64,000 nucleotides of DNA from Alphaproteobacteria bacterium (GTDB lineage: Bacteria; Pseudomonadota; Alphaproteobacteria; Micropepsales; Micropepsaceae): NCBI GenBank assembly GCA_025350465.1, contig JANXXU010000045.1, forward strand, positions 45,749-109,748, given 5' to 3'. Position 1 is the first letter of the stretch, and the number at the start of each line of letters is the position of its first letter. Made by a program: the position numbers and the translations under genes. Under the pieces are notes generated by a model that was not told the DNA's origin, made no database searches, and saw only the letters and a list, made by a program, of their open reading frames with translations. Positions 33,673-42,933 of this stretch are shown one piece after another.

Positions 33673-35058
33673 ATGCTGGACAATCAAAAGATAGCGACGT
33701 TTAAGGCCGCCGTTCGCGGCGGCGTCATCGAGCCGACGGACAAGGGCTATGACGAGGCACGCGCTCTTTACAACGGGATGATCGACAAACGCCCGCGCCT
33801 GATCGCGCGCTGCACGAGCGCGGCCGACGTGATCAGCGCGGTTAATTTCGGGCGCGACAACGCCCTTGTGATCGCCATTCGCGGCGGCGGCCACAACGGG
33901 CCGGGCTTCGGCAGCTGCGATGACGGGCTTGCGATCGACCTCTCGCTCTTGAAGGGCGTTCGCGTCGATCCGGCGACGTCGACGGTGCGGGTCGAGCCCG
34001 GCTGCACGCAAGCCGACGTGGACCATGCGACGCACGCGTTCGGTCTGGCGGTGCCGGCGGGAATCGTCGGCTCGACGGGGATCGCGGGCCTGACGCTCGG
34101 CGGCGGACACGGTTATCTCACGCGCCAGTACGGACTGACGATCGACAATTTGATCGAGGCCGATGTCGTGTTGGCCGACGGGCGCTTCGTGACGGCGAGC
34201 GAAAAACAGAACGCCGACCTCTTCTGGGCGCTGCGCGGCGGCGGCGGCAATTTCGGCGTCGTGACGAGCTTTGCCTATCGCGCGCATCCGGTGAAGAACG
34301 TCTATGGCGGGCCGATCTTCTGGGAGATCAAGGACGCGGCGAAAGTCATGCGCTTCTATCGCGATTTCTTGGCCAAGGCGCCGGCGAAGCTGTTTCCGTT
34401 CCTAGGGCTCAAGACCGTGCCGTCAGCGCCGCCATTCCCGCAAGAAATTTGGGGCAGGAAAATCTGCGCCATGATCTCTTGCTACGACGGGACGCAAGCC
34501 GAAGGCGAAGCGGCGATGAAGCCCGTGCGCGACGGCCTGCCGAAGCCGATCATGGACGGCATGGGCATGCTGCCGTTCCCTGCGCTGCAGGGGCTGTTCG
34601 ACCCGCTCTTTCCAAAAGGGCTGCAGTGGTATTGGAAAGGCGACTTCGTGAAGGAACTGAGCGACGAAGCGATCGACGTGCACATCAAGCAGGCGATGCT
34701 GGCGCCGTCGGCATTGTCGCTGATGCACCTCTACCCGATCGACGGTGCCGTCCATCGCGTTGGCACGGGCGATACGGCGTGGAGTACGCGCGATGCGCGC
34801 TGGTCCATGGTGATCGCCGCGATCGATCCCGATCCGCGCAAGGCCAAGGACTTGAAGAAGTGGGGGCGCGGCTATTGGGAGGCGATCCATTCGTTCAACC
34901 CCGGCGGCGCTTACGTCAACTTCATGATGGACGACGAAAACGACGACCGGTTGCAAACGACCTATGGGCCGAACTTCAAACGCCTGACCGAGGTGAAGAA
35001 AAAATACGACCCAAAGAATCTCTTCCGGGTGAACCAAAACATCCGCCCCGCCGCTTGA
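33673..35058 (+). CDS. FAD-linked oxidoreductase (BBE/PCMH family)
   Basis: The product is 461 residues. The PCMH FAD-binding domain is near the N-terminus: IRGGGHNGPGFG carries the His that binds FAD covalently in this family, and GIVGSTGIAGLTLGGGHGYL follows. In bicovalent members (such as GOOX) a Cys lies in the latter region; here I see none, so the flavin is likely bound through one covalent bond only. The C-terminal berberine-bridge segment YDPKNLFRVNQNI ends the protein. It likely oxidises a sugar or aromatic alcohol. Start 33673 has GGAGAG upstream. Probably controlled by the divergent AraC regulator. Confidence 0.88.
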   Translation: MLDNQKIATFKAAVRGGVIEPTDKGYDEARALYNGMIDKRPRLIARCTSAADVISAVNFGRDNALVIAIRGGGHNGPGFGSCDDGLAIDLSLLKGVRVDPATSTVRVEPGCTQADVDHATHAFGLAVPAGIVGSTGIAGLTLGGGHGYLTRQYGLTIDNLIEADVVLADGRFVTASEKQNADLFWALRGGGGNFGVVTSFAYRAHPVKNVYGGPIFWEIKDAAKVMRFYRDFLAKAPAKLFPFLGLKTVPSAPPFPQEIWGRKICAMISCYDGTQAEGEAAMKPVRDGLPKPIMDGMGMLPFPALQGLFDPLFPKGLQWYWKGDFVKELSDEAIDVHIKQAMLAPSALSLMHLYPIDGAVHRVGTGDTAWSTRDARWSMVIAAIDPDPRKAKDLKKWGRGYWEAIHSFNPGGAYVNFMMDDENDDRLQTTYGPNFKRLTEVKKKYDPKNLFRVNQNIRPAA

Positions 35059-35070
35059 GGCGACAAACAA

Positions 35071-35108
35071 CGCCGTGCCCCGATCGACCTGAGCGGCGGG
35101 GCACGGCG
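35071..35108. terminator. Strong 12 bp hairpin between convergent genes
   Basis: CGCCGTGCCCCG and CGGGGCACGGCG form a perfect 12 bp stem with a 14-base loop, between the oxidoreductase stop and the convergent CoA-transferase. There is no T-run; it may act as a bidirectional terminator. Confidence 0.6.
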
Positions 35109-35124
35109 ATGCTGCCTGGCAAGA

Positions 35125-36459
35125 TCAGACAAAGCCCTTCGGGATGATGTTGCGCGCGCGGGCGTCGCGGGCGAGGTCTTCGCGGAAATCGGGGTGGGCC
35201 AGCGAGATGAGCGCCTTGGCGCGATCGGCGACGGATTTGGCCTTCAAATTCACCATGCCGTATTCGGTGACGACATACATGACGTCGGAGCGCGGCGTCG
35301 TGACGATGTTGCCGGGCGTGAGGTCGAGCACGATCCGGCTCTTGCGCACACCCTTTCTCTCGTAAGTCGACGACAGCAACATAAAGGACTTGCCGCCCTT
35401 GGAGGCATAAGCGCCGCGAACGAACTGCAACTGGCCGCCGGTGCCGGTCAAATGGCGGTGACCGTCGGATTCCGACGCCGCCTGGCCCTGCAGATCGATC
35501 TGCGTCGTGTTGTTGATCGAGACCATCTTGTCGTTCTGCATGATGATGTGCGGCATGTTCGTGTAGTCGACCGGAAAACACTGCATCTCGGGATTTCGCG
35601 TGATCGCGTCGTAGAGATATTTCGAGCCGAGGGCGAAGGTGAAGACGACCTTGCCGGGGTTGAGCTGCTTGCGCGCGCCCGTCACGCGGCCCGCCTTGAC
35701 GAGGTCGATGATGCCGTCGGTCAGCATCTCGGTGTGGACGCCGAGATCTTTGATGCCGCTTTCGGACAGCAGCGAGCAGGCCGCATTCGGCATCGCGCCG
35801 ATGCCGATCTGAATGCAAGAGCCGTCTTCGATCTCGCCGGCCATCAAGCGCGCCACGGTGCGGTCGACATCTGACATCGGCGCGTTGTGCAACTCGGCCG
35901 TGGCACTGTCGTTGCCGTCGATGACGTAGTCGACCTCACTCTCGTGCACGCCGTTGTGCTCGCCGAACACATAGGGCATGGCCGGAGACGTTTCGACGAC
36001 GACGATCTTCGCCGTTTCGACAATCGCGCGGTGCCAGGCATTGGTCGGCCCGAAATTGTAGACGCCGTTTTCATCCCGCGGACAGGTTTTGATGACGGCG
36101 ATGTCGACGGCATCGATGAAGCGGCGATAGTAATCCGGCACCTCGCCGAGATTGAGTGGAATATAGGTGCAGCGGCCCGCATCGTGCTTGGCCCGGTCGT
36201 AGCCGCCGAAATGCCAATTGAAGGCATGGAAGTGATCCCCGTTCGGATCGACCTCCAGATAGGCGCGGGGCTTCACGGACAGACACGAGCGCACCTTCAC
36301 CTCGCTAAGCTCCGCCGCCCGCGCGGCAAGCGCGTGATCGAAGACGTCAGGCTGAGAGAGGGTCACGCCGAAATCGAGCCACATGCCGGATTTGACGAGC
36401 GACGCCGCCTCCTCCGCAGTGATCTTGGCGGCGCGCTTTTGGCGTGGGGTGGCGGTCAT
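35125..36459 (-). CDS. Acetyl-CoA hydrolase/transferase family CoA-transferase
   Basis: The product is 444 residues, the usual length. The catalytic glutamate lies in LGVHTEMLTDG, and the FALGSKYLYDAI, VSINNTTQIDLQGQAASE and GTGGQLQFVRGA stretches are typical of 4-hydroxybutyrate/butyryl-CoA:acetate CoA-transferases. It moves CoA between short-chain acyl groups and acetate in the cytoplasm. It is convergent with the oxidoreductase and stands alone otherwise. The precise acyl substrate cannot be told. Confidence 0.9.
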   Translation of the reverse strand: MTATPRQKRAAKITAEEAASLVKSGMWLDFGVTLSQPDVFDHALAARAAELSEVKVRSCLSVKPRAYLEVDPNGDHFHAFNWHFGGYDRAKHDAGRCTYIPLNLGEVPDYYRRFIDAVDIAVIKTCPRDENGVYNFGPTNAWHRAIVETAKIVVVETSPAMPYVFGEHNGVHESEVDYVIDGNDSATAELHNAPMSDVDRTVARLMAGEIEDGSCIQIGIGAMPNAACSLLSESGIKDLGVHTEMLTDGIIDLVKAGRVTGARKQLNPGKVVFTFALGSKYLYDAITRNPEMQCFPVDYTNMPHIIMQNDKMVSINNTTQIDLQGQAASESDGHRHLTGTGGQLQFVRGAYASKGGKSFMLLSSTYERKGVRKSRIVLDLTPGNIVTTPRSDVMYVVTEYGMVNLKAKSVADRAKALISLAHPDFREDLARDARARNIIPKGFV

Positions 36460-36509
36460 TGGCGGTCCCAGGTGAATCGATGAGGCCTTAGACTATATCC
36501 GGTTCGCGC

Positions 36510-37250
36510 TTATTTCGCGCGGGGGCGGCTTCGCGCGATCCCGTCCAGCGCATCGCCCAACTGAGCTGGCGCCGAGTAGAAGGGCGAGTGATCGGTGTCC
36601 AACGTGACGACGGGATCGCATGGCAGCGCCTCACGCATCAGGCGCTGCAGTTCGATTGGAATGGCGTTGTCCTGCAGGCACTCGACATAGGCGCGCCGCA
36701 CACGGCCAAAGCGGGCGTCGCTCGTGCGAACGGGCGTCGCGAAGCTCATCATTGGCTCGGGCGTCACCAAGCGTGCCGCGCGCTCCTGATGAGCTTGATC
36801 GCTGGTGTTGTAGAACACCGGTTCCACTTTGCCCGGCGCGATCGTCGAAGAGAGGCCGTCCTCGCTCATCACGATGACGTTTTGCGCCACGGGCCTCGCC
36901 GGGGACAATGTCAGCATTTCCGCCAACGTCTTTTCGTTGGGCACAAGAAAGGCCGCGAGATAGACGAGCGCACTGATGGCGTCCGGCATGCGTTCGGCGA
37001 CGTTGCTGATCACGATGCCGCCGCGGCTGTGGCCGACAAGAACGACGGGCTCGCCGGCCCTCTCGACGATGCCGCCGACAAAGCGCGTCCAATCGTCGAG
37101 CGTGAGCCCGTGCAGCGGCGTTCGATCCTGGCCACATCCCGGCAGGTCAGGCGCGATCGCGCGATGCCCGCGGTTCTCGAGCAAAGGGACAACGCGCTTC
37201 CAACACCACGCGCCATGCCAAGCACCATGGATCAGAACGAATGTGGCCAT
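36510..37250 (-). CDS. Alpha/beta hydrolase (EstC/methylesterase-like)
   Basis: The product is 246 residues. It starts MATFVLIHGAWHGAWCW, with the HGAW oxyanion region of plant-MES-like and EstC hydrolases; the nucleophile Ser75 is in GHSRGG and the C-terminal catalytic His in LDTDHSPFYS. It is the same subgroup as salicylate methylesterase and hydroxynitrile lyase relatives. Substrate unknown. It lies 51 bases after the CoA-transferase start on the same strand, possibly upstream in one transcript. Confidence 0.87.
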   Translation of the reverse strand: MATFVLIHGAWHGAWCWKRVVPLLENRGHRAIAPDLPGCGQDRTPLHGLTLDDWTRFVGGIVERAGEPVVLVGHSRGGIVISNVAERMPDAISALVYLAAFLVPNEKTLAEMLTLSPARPVAQNVIVMSEDGLSSTIAPGKVEPVFYNTSDQAHQERAARLVTPEPMMSFATPVRTSDARFGRVRRAYVECLQDNAIPIELQRLMREALPCDPVVTLDTDHSPFYSAPAQLGDALDGIARSRPRAK

Positions 37251-37746
37251 TTCGGTGGTTGTCTCCGGTGACTGGGACGTTTGTGTGTCGCGCTATCTAA
37301 CGGCCGAGTGTCAACAATCTTCTACGCCGCGCGTGGGACGACGATTTTTGGAGGGAGAGACACGCGCCCCACTCCACCCGCCTCCGCCAAGCCGCTCGCT
37401 GTATTTCGCTGTTAAATGTCAAAATTTACAGCGTGGGGCGGTCGCGAAATGCCGCCTCTGGTGTCCCCTCCTTGTACCCGCCCACGAGAACGCAATTCGG
37501 GGCACACATCGCGCTTTTGGCCGCGACAGCCTTTGGGGATTGGATAGACGATGTCAGAGAATTGGTGCGCGAACGGCGCGCCTGCGTATGAGAACATATA
37601 TAGAACAAATCGATCGACAACGCAAGCGCGTGGCGCGGTGGCGATCTGCTAATTTTGCCGCAATGCGCATCAACTGTGCGCGAGCTTCGCAAGTCGCAAC
37701 GAGCGGGGCCACAGCTCGAACTCCAACAAGTGGTGGAAGAAAGCGC
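37251..37746. other. 496-base intergenic region
   Basis: No gene can be supported. It holds an imperfect palindrome at 37408-37432 (GCTGTTAAAT, 5-base spacer, AATTTACAGC; 8 of 10 pairs), and A/T-richer stretches than the surroundings. It probably carries the promoters of the hydrolase (minus strand) and of the DUF1329 gene (plus strand); an open frame runs into the latter but lacks coding features. Confidence 0.4.
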
Positions 37747-39105
37747 ATGAAACGCCAGCTGCCGATCTACACCTCGATCCTGGTTCTGCTCGGCGGATCG
37801 AGCGCCTTCGCCGATGTGCCGGCCGAGCAAGCGGCGCGTCTCGGCAGGGATCTGACGCCGATCGGCGCAGAGATGGCTGGCGCGGGGGATGTGCCGGCGT
37901 GGACGGGCGGGCTTAACTCGCCGCCGCCAGGCATCAAATTCGACCCCAAGACGCAGCAACCGCCGAATCCGTTCCCGAACGACAAGCCGCGTTACACGAT
38001 CACAGCCGCCAACATGGCCCAGTACGCCGACCGTCTGGACGAGGGCCAGAAGGCGATGCTCAAACGCTACGCCGACTTCAAGATGCCTATTTACGAGTCC
38101 CGACGCACGTGCACGACGCCGCAATACGCCTTTGCCGCCACCAAGAACAATGCGCTCGTCGGACAACTCACGGCCGATGGCGAGGGCGTGACCGGCGGTA
38201 TCGTGGGCGCGCCGTTTCCGATCCCCAACAACGCCATGGAGCTTATTTGGAACGAGAAACTGCGCTTCTTGACCCACAAGGCCACGCGCTCGTACGCCGC
38301 CGCGCCCGTTCAAGCGAACGGCACCTATAACCTGATCAAGATACAGGATGAGGTGATCTATCGCTGGGGCGATCCGACGAAAAAGTCCGCGGAGGAACTC
38401 GCGAATATTTCGTTGAAGTACATCTCGAACACGATCGGACCGCCGCGGCTCGCCGGCAACGTGATCCTGGTTCACGAGTCGCTGAACGCGACGGTCGAGC
38501 CGCGCAAGGCGTGGGCGTATAGTCCGGGCACGCGCCGCACGCGCCGTGCGCCCGACATCGCCTACGACAACCCCGGCTTTAACACCGACGCCATGTCGAC
38601 GGCGGACTCGTTCGGCGGCTTCAACGGCGCGATGGATCGTTACAACTGGTCGGTGCGCGGACGCAGCGTAAAGTTCATCCCGTACAATTCCTACGATCTA
38701 TTGAACGCGAAATATGCCGACGCGCTGAAGCCGGGACATCTCAACCAGGACCTGGCGCGATACGAACCGCATCGCGTGTGGACGGTCGAGGCAACGCTGC
38801 GCCCGGGCCAACGCCACATCTATGCGCGGCGCGTTTTCCACCTCGACGAAGACACCTATACGCCGACGGGTATCGAAATCTATGACGGGCGCGGACAGCT
38901 GTGGCGCTATCAGGAAATGCACGTGGCCGATTTCTACCAAGTCCCGGCGTGCTTCGTGGTCGCGGGCGCGGTCTACGACCTCCTGGACGGGCGCTATCTC
39001 GCCGGCGGATTGATCGGTGAAGAAGTGCCGATCAATTTCTTCGCCGATGAATTGACGGACGACCGCTATACGCCGGAGGCGTTGCGGACGCTCGGCGTGC
39101 GCTGA
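37747..39105 (+). CDS. DUF1329 outer-membrane-associated protein
   Basis: The product is 452 residues with a signal peptide (about 1-22, ending SAFA). The mature protein matches the DUF1329 pattern: AARLG-DLTPIGAE-AGAGDVPAWTGG near the N-terminus, PFPIPNN in the middle, and a C-terminal beta-rich LolB-like part (RRVFHLDEDTYTPTGIEIYDGRG then LW). Family members often lie near RND transporters and are involved in export or sorting of hydrophobic molecules, such as steroids or siderophores in pseudomonads; here no such neighbours are seen. Start 37747 has GGAAGAAAG upstream. Confidence 0.88.
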   Translation: MKRQLPIYTSILVLLGGSSAFADVPAEQAARLGRDLTPIGAEMAGAGDVPAWTGGLNSPPPGIKFDPKTQQPPNPFPNDKPRYTITAANMAQYADRLDEGQKAMLKRYADFKMPIYESRRTCTTPQYAFAATKNNALVGQLTADGEGVTGGIVGAPFPIPNNAMELIWNEKLRFLTHKATRSYAAAPVQANGTYNLIKIQDEVIYRWGDPTKKSAEELANISLKYISNTIGPPRLAGNVILVHESLNATVEPRKAWAYSPGTRRTRRAPDIAYDNPGFNTDAMSTADSFGGFNGAMDRYNWSVRGRSVKFIPYNSYDLLNAKYADALKPGHLNQDLARYEPHRVWTVEATLRPGQRHIYARRVFHLDEDTYTPTGIEIYDGRGQLWRYQEMHVADFYQVPACFVVAGAVYDLLDGRYLAGGLIGEEVPINFFADELTDDRYTPEALRTLGVR

Positions 39106-39174
39106 AAAATCCGCACGCACGAAGTCACAACCTTTTTGGCACTCATCGGGGCGCACTCGCCCCGGATCGCGAGT

Positions 39175-39507
39175 TCACGGCTTAATCGGGTCGCGAGTAA
39201 ACGAGCTTTCTTGAGTTGCCAAGCAGACCGATACTGCCAACAATTGCTCGAATACGGCAGCTGCACTCTTTTCATCGTGATACATAAATTGTGTTTGCAC
39301 GCCATACAGTCGCGCAATTTCTATTAGTTCGATGCGTTGATCCTGCGGCCCTAACCAATGGCCGTAAAACTCCCGTCCTCGAGGTTCATGAAATATTTCC
39401 ACGATGCCGGTCGGCAACTCAATTCGAATGCGACCGTCCACTAGCGAAGCAGGAGGCGCGCGACGACTACTCGCGCGCAAGAAATCGAATAGGGCTTTCA
39501 GATCCAC
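39175..39507 (-). CDS. Hypothetical protein, 110 residues
   Basis: The product is soluble, with no domain recognised. It appears to be a small mixed alpha/beta protein (RIRIELPTGIVEIFHEPRGREFYGHW). The start is a GTG at 39507 with GGGGTGG a few bases upstream. Codon use is less GC-biased than in neighbours, so it could be a transferred gene or a chance frame. It follows the small membrane protein gene at 39559 by 51 bases on the same strand, which supports it weakly as the second gene of a TetR-controlled operon. Confidence 0.45.
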   Translation of the reverse strand: MDLKALFDFLRASSRRAPPASLVDGRIRIELPTGIVEIFHEPRGREFYGHWLGPQDQRIELIEIARLYGVQTQFMYHDEKSAAAVFEQLLAVSVCLATQESSFTRDPIKP

Positions 39508-39558
39508 GCTACGCCACCCCGATTGTGCACGACATTACTTCGCTCGTGCCGCGCGCGA

Positions 39559-39954
39559 TCAGAGCGACATCACAAGCGCGGCGGCGAGGCTCGCCGCAAT
39601 GAGGGCGAAGACCGGCCAGCCGCGATGGCGCCAGGCCGTCATCGGACCGGTCATAGCAAAGGCGGCCGCAAAAGTCGCCGCCCCGACCGCGTAGACCGCC
39701 GTCATGCCGTGAAACCCCAAAAGGGGCGCCGTGAAGAGCGCGGCGAAGCCGGCCCACGTCACGCTGGTGGCGTGCCAAGCGAGGCGCACGATGAGGCGCG
39801 AAAAGTCGGCGGCGCGCGGTCCGCCGGGCCACGTCATTTGCGCCTGGATGGGGCGAACGAACAGACGCTCGCCCAGAATGCTGTGGACGATTGCGGCGGT
39901 GAGACAGCCGAGACCGGCGAGCCCAGACAGCAGGTCCGTCAATGTCGTGTGCAT
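39559..39954 (-). CDS. Four-helix small membrane protein, TetR-linked
   Basis: The product is 131 residues with four hydrophobic helices (about 5-25, 52-74, 78-100 and 110-130), no recognised family. It is divergent from a TetR regulator, and a perfect 7+7 bp operator lies 9 bases upstream of its start, so it is almost surely the regulator's target. A transport or stress role is possible but not visible. Confidence 0.72.
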   Translation of the reverse strand: MHTTLTDLLSGLAGLGCLTAAIVHSILGERLFVRPIQAQMTWPGGPRAADFSRLIVRLAWHATSVTWAGFAALFTAPLLGFHGMTAVYAVGAATFAAAFAMTGPMTAWRHRGWPVFALIAASLAAALVMSL

Positions 39955-39963
39955 CGCTTCTAA

Positions 39964-39981
39964 CCATACGGTTTCGTATGG
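39964..39981. promoter_or_regulatory. TetR operator O1 (CCATACGgtttCGTATGG)
   Basis: A perfect 7+7 bp palindrome with a 4 bp spacer lies 9 bases before the start of the small membrane protein. A second, near-identical site lies exactly 50 bp away. Confidence 0.8.
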
Positions 39982-40013
39982 TCGATGGCGATAGCCCCAT
40001 TACTTGAAGGCGT

Positions 40014-40031
40014 CAATACGGTAGCGTATGG
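40014..40031. promoter_or_regulatory. TetR operator O2 (CAATACGgtagCGTATGG)
   Basis: It matches O1 at 14 of 18 positions (arms differ by one base: CAATACG against CCATACG), just before the likely TetR start at 40040, and overlaps an upstream ATG at 40028. This argues that 40028 is not the start. The site explains autoregulation of the TetR gene. Confidence 0.8.
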
Positions 40032-40039
40032 TCCGGCCG

Positions 40040-40621
40040 ATGACGTCAAAGGCCGCAACGCGAATGAGCCCCGCCGAACGGGGTGGTGCGCGCATTGGGC
40101 GCAGCGAATGGATTCGCGGCGCCCTCGACGTGCTGGCGCGCGAAGGGATTGCAGGCGTGCGCGTCGAGCCGCTTGCTGCGCGGCTCAACGTGACGAAGGG
40201 CAGCTTCTATTGGCACTTCGCCGATCGCGAGGCGCTGCACAAGGCGATGCTCGATCATTGGCGCGCCGTCGGGACAGGCGAAATCATCACGCGCATCGAA
40301 TGCGCCGGCGGCACGGCGCGCGCGCGGTTGCGGCGCCTGATCGCGATCACGGCGCGAAACGCAAAGGGTGCGCAACTCGAAGGCGCGATGCGCGGCTGGG
40401 CGCGCCAGGATCCGAGGGTGGCGAGTGCCATGGCGGCCGCAGACCGCGAGCGCATCGCCTATGTCGCCGGCCTGTTGTGCGCACTCGGCGTCAAACCCGC
40501 CGCCGCCGATTTGCGCGCGCGGATCTTATACTTGGCGCTGATCGGCAGCTATTTTTCCGCGGCGCAACGGTTCGCGACCGGACACGATCTGTGGCGCGAG
40601 CTCGAGGCGCTGATCACGTGA
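40040..40621 (+). CDS. TetR family transcriptional regulator
   Basis: The product is about 193 residues. The HTH is at about residues 18-65 (WIRGALDVLAREGIAGVRVEPLA then NVTKGSFYWHFADREAL), typical TetR. The remainder is an all-helical ligand domain. Starts at 40028, 40040 and 40064 are all possible; 40028 is disfavoured because it lies inside operator O2, and 40040 was chosen. The gene is divergent from a small membrane protein, with two operators of the same sequence between. It probably represses both. Ligand unknown. Confidence 0.85.
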   Translation: MTSKAATRMSPAERGGARIGRSEWIRGALDVLAREGIAGVRVEPLAARLNVTKGSFYWHFADREALHKAMLDHWRAVGTGEIITRIECAGGTARARLRRLIAITARNAKGAQLEGAMRGWARQDPRVASAMAAADRERIAYVAGLLCALGVKPAAADLRARILYLALIGSYFSAAQRFATGHDLWRELEALIT

Positions 40622-40787
40622 AGCGGCCGCTACTTGTTTCCTCCGGAGCGGCGCGCTGGGTATAGATATGGGCAATCCGTAGGTGTAGTTTTGAACACAG
40701 CGCGGCGATATTCAACTAACGACGGCGGAAGTAAGTCGCGGCAATTGCGGCAAGGTTCAGAAAAGGTCATTTAGAGTTGGTGTAACG

Positions 40788-41738
40788 ATGCGGCGGCGCG
40801 ATTTGCTTGGGGGTCTTTGTGCCAGCGCATTGGGCGTTGCAATCCCTAGGAAGTCGGCCGCGATGACACCGGATGAAATCAAGCGTCGAATGGAAGAATA
40901 TCGCCAGCAGGCGCTTGCCCAATTTCCTTTGAAGCTTATTGAGACCACCGGCGACCAAGCTCTAGCCAAGTGGCAGGAATTGAAGGCTTCGGGTCAAGGC
41001 ACGCCTGTTGTCTTAGGAGGTGAAGACGAGATGCACCCCTTCGACAACCTGCTCACTCCGTTCGGTCCCAATGGGCCAAATGTTCCGTCTCGCCAATCGG
41101 TTGACGACATATTGCGGGCTGCCGCGAGGATCAAATTTCCTGATGACCTGGCAGCGCGCAAGGCGGCCGACTCGGCAACCGCGCTCTCAAGGTTCAGAGC
41201 AGAGCTGGCCGCCAACCCGGACATGCCGCTTCCGCAGATCATCGAGACAAAGGATGGCAAAAGGCGCGCCTACACGCGCGACGAGACGGTCGCCGCGATG
41301 GAAGCCAGGCCTCACGATCCACCGCTTGGAGACTGGCCCGCCAGTCCTGACACATCCCTTGGGCTTTCCGTCGCCTACGATATTTTGAAGAACACGCCGC
41401 TTCCCAAAGTCTATATCGGGCTCGCGCCGACGGACGATTGGACGACCATTCCTGCCTATCTGCGTTGGGGTGGATGGAACGACTGTCCGGCGGCCGAATA
41501 TCACGTGGCCGCGATGCGAGAGTGGCGCGATCGCTATGGCGCGGAACTCGTCGGCATCAGTTTCGACACGATTAACATGCGCGTGAGGCGCAAGCCGAAG
41601 ACGCGGGACGAAGCTCTCGCGCTGGCGCGAGATCAGTACGTTTATTGTTCTGATATCATCGACCAAGGCGTCGGGACGTATAGCGCGCTAGCAGCCGAGC
41701 TGATTGCGAATGAGTGGTGGTACTTCTGGTGGGACTAA
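40788..41738 (+). CDS. DUF4253 domain protein with Tat-like signal
   Basis: The product is 316 residues. The N-terminus MRRRDLLGGLCASAL looks like a twin-arginine signal. The C-terminal third (about 215-316: PAYLRWGGWNDCPAAEYHV, then EWRDRYGAELVGIS, ending AELIANEWWYFWWD) matches the DUF4253 pattern, whose function is unknown. The start codon at 40788 follows no strong ribosome-binding site (AGAGTTGGTGTAACG). The gene is isolated. Whether it is exported by Tat is inference. Confidence 0.75.
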   Translation: MRRRDLLGGLCASALGVAIPRKSAAMTPDEIKRRMEEYRQQALAQFPLKLIETTGDQALAKWQELKASGQGTPVVLGGEDEMHPFDNLLTPFGPNGPNVPSRQSVDDILRAAARIKFPDDLAARKAADSATALSRFRAELAANPDMPLPQIIETKDGKRRAYTRDETVAAMEARPHDPPLGDWPASPDTSLGLSVAYDILKNTPLPKVYIGLAPTDDWTTIPAYLRWGGWNDCPAAEYHVAAMREWRDRYGAELVGISFDTINMRVRRKPKTRDEALALARDQYVYCSDIIDQGVGTYSALAAELIANEWWYFWWD

Positions 41739-41821
41739 AGGCTCTGGTTTGAGCGATGAGCGATTCAGACTGTGACCGAGCTTAGCTTGGCCAGCGCATA
41801 GTCAATTTCCACCCTCGCCAA

Positions 41822-42815
41822 CTATTTGTTTTCCTCCGGCCCGGCGCGGCGGGCGCCGGGGACGCTGGTGTTGGTGTCGAAGACGATGGGCAGGCCGTTT
41901 TGCGGGTTGCCGATGATCACGACCTTGGCGTTCGGGCTCTTGGCGATCTCGAGCGTCGCCTCGATGCCTTTCCAAGCCAAGAGCTTGTCGGAGATGCCTT
42001 GGGTGACGATCTGCTGGAAGTCGGAGATGCCGCGCGCTTCGATGCGCTTGCGCTCGGCCTCCTGCGTTTCCTTTTGCAGCACGTATTGCATGGCGAGCGC
42101 GTTCTGTTCGGCGGCGAGCTTTTTTTCGATCGCGTCGCGCACTTGGTCGGGGATGCCGATATTGCGCAAGAGCACTTGCTGCACGATCACGCCCTGCCCC
42201 GGAAACTTATAGTCGTCGAGCAAGGCGCGCACGTGCTTGCGCATCATCTCTTCCATTTTGCGCGCAAGTTCGTCGCGCTTGGTCGAGTAGGCGTCCTGCG
42301 CCTGGAACTGCGACAAGGCCTCGCGCACCGCGGTACGCATGGCCGGCATGACGATCTTGTCGGCGTAATCCTCGCCGATGTGCTGATAGACCCACGGCGC
42401 ATCCGCCTCGACCAAGCGAAAGTTCACCGTCGTGTCGAGCGGCATGCGCATGCCGTCGGCCGAGACCGCTTCGATCGTGTCGCCTTGACCGTTTTCGTTG
42501 GCCGTACCTGCGTGCATCGTCGGTTTGGGTTTGGATCGACATCTTGGTGACGGTCTTGAGCGGCAAGATCAAATGCAGGCCTTGGCTCAACGGCACCGTG
42601 TCGACGTCGCCGAAGAGGCTCGTGACACCGACGTGGCCGGCCTCGACTTGGGTGAAGCCGGTCGCCGCTATGGCGACAAGCCCGGCGATGAACATCAAGG
42701 CGCTGATCGCACGGGTGCGAAAGCTGCGGCTTCGATCATCGCCGCCGGACTGGCGCTGACCGATAACGCCAAAGACAAAGCTGACCACGATCAGCACTAG
42801 CCCAATCACCAACAT
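41822..42815 (-). pseudogene. SPFH/prohibitin-family protein interrupted by a frameshift
   Basis: Two open frames on the minus strand together make one prohibitin-like protein. The 5' frame (from ATG 42815) gives an N-terminal membrane helix, FIAGLVAIAATGFTQVEAGHVG, and DTVPLSQGLHLILPL, then KMSIQTQTDDA. The other frame (41822 to about 42515) continues with GTANENGQGDTIEAVSADGM, then the SPFH coiled-coil, ending in EATLEIAKSPNAKVVIIG. The switch falls at about 42508-42515, where GCACGCAGG contains a repeated GCA: an extra base or a 4-base insertion (CGCA) is the simplest reading. SPFH proteins form membrane microdomain rings. The gene is either truly disrupted or the sequence has an error. 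Confidence 0.8.
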
Positions 42816-42933
42816 CGACGGATCTCCCCGGAGCGCGCGCCGCTTTTCGAATCGGCAACTTGGCGGCGCATGATACTGCCTTCACCGCGCATAGATGGGC
42901 AGGCGCCATGGCATGCACAACGGCGTAATCATG

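Noticed and set aside
36976..37746. N-terminal extension of the DUF1329 gene
   Set aside because: The frame is open, but the signal peptide and ribosome-binding site fix the start at 37747; the upstream part is antisense to the hydrolase gene or intergenic.
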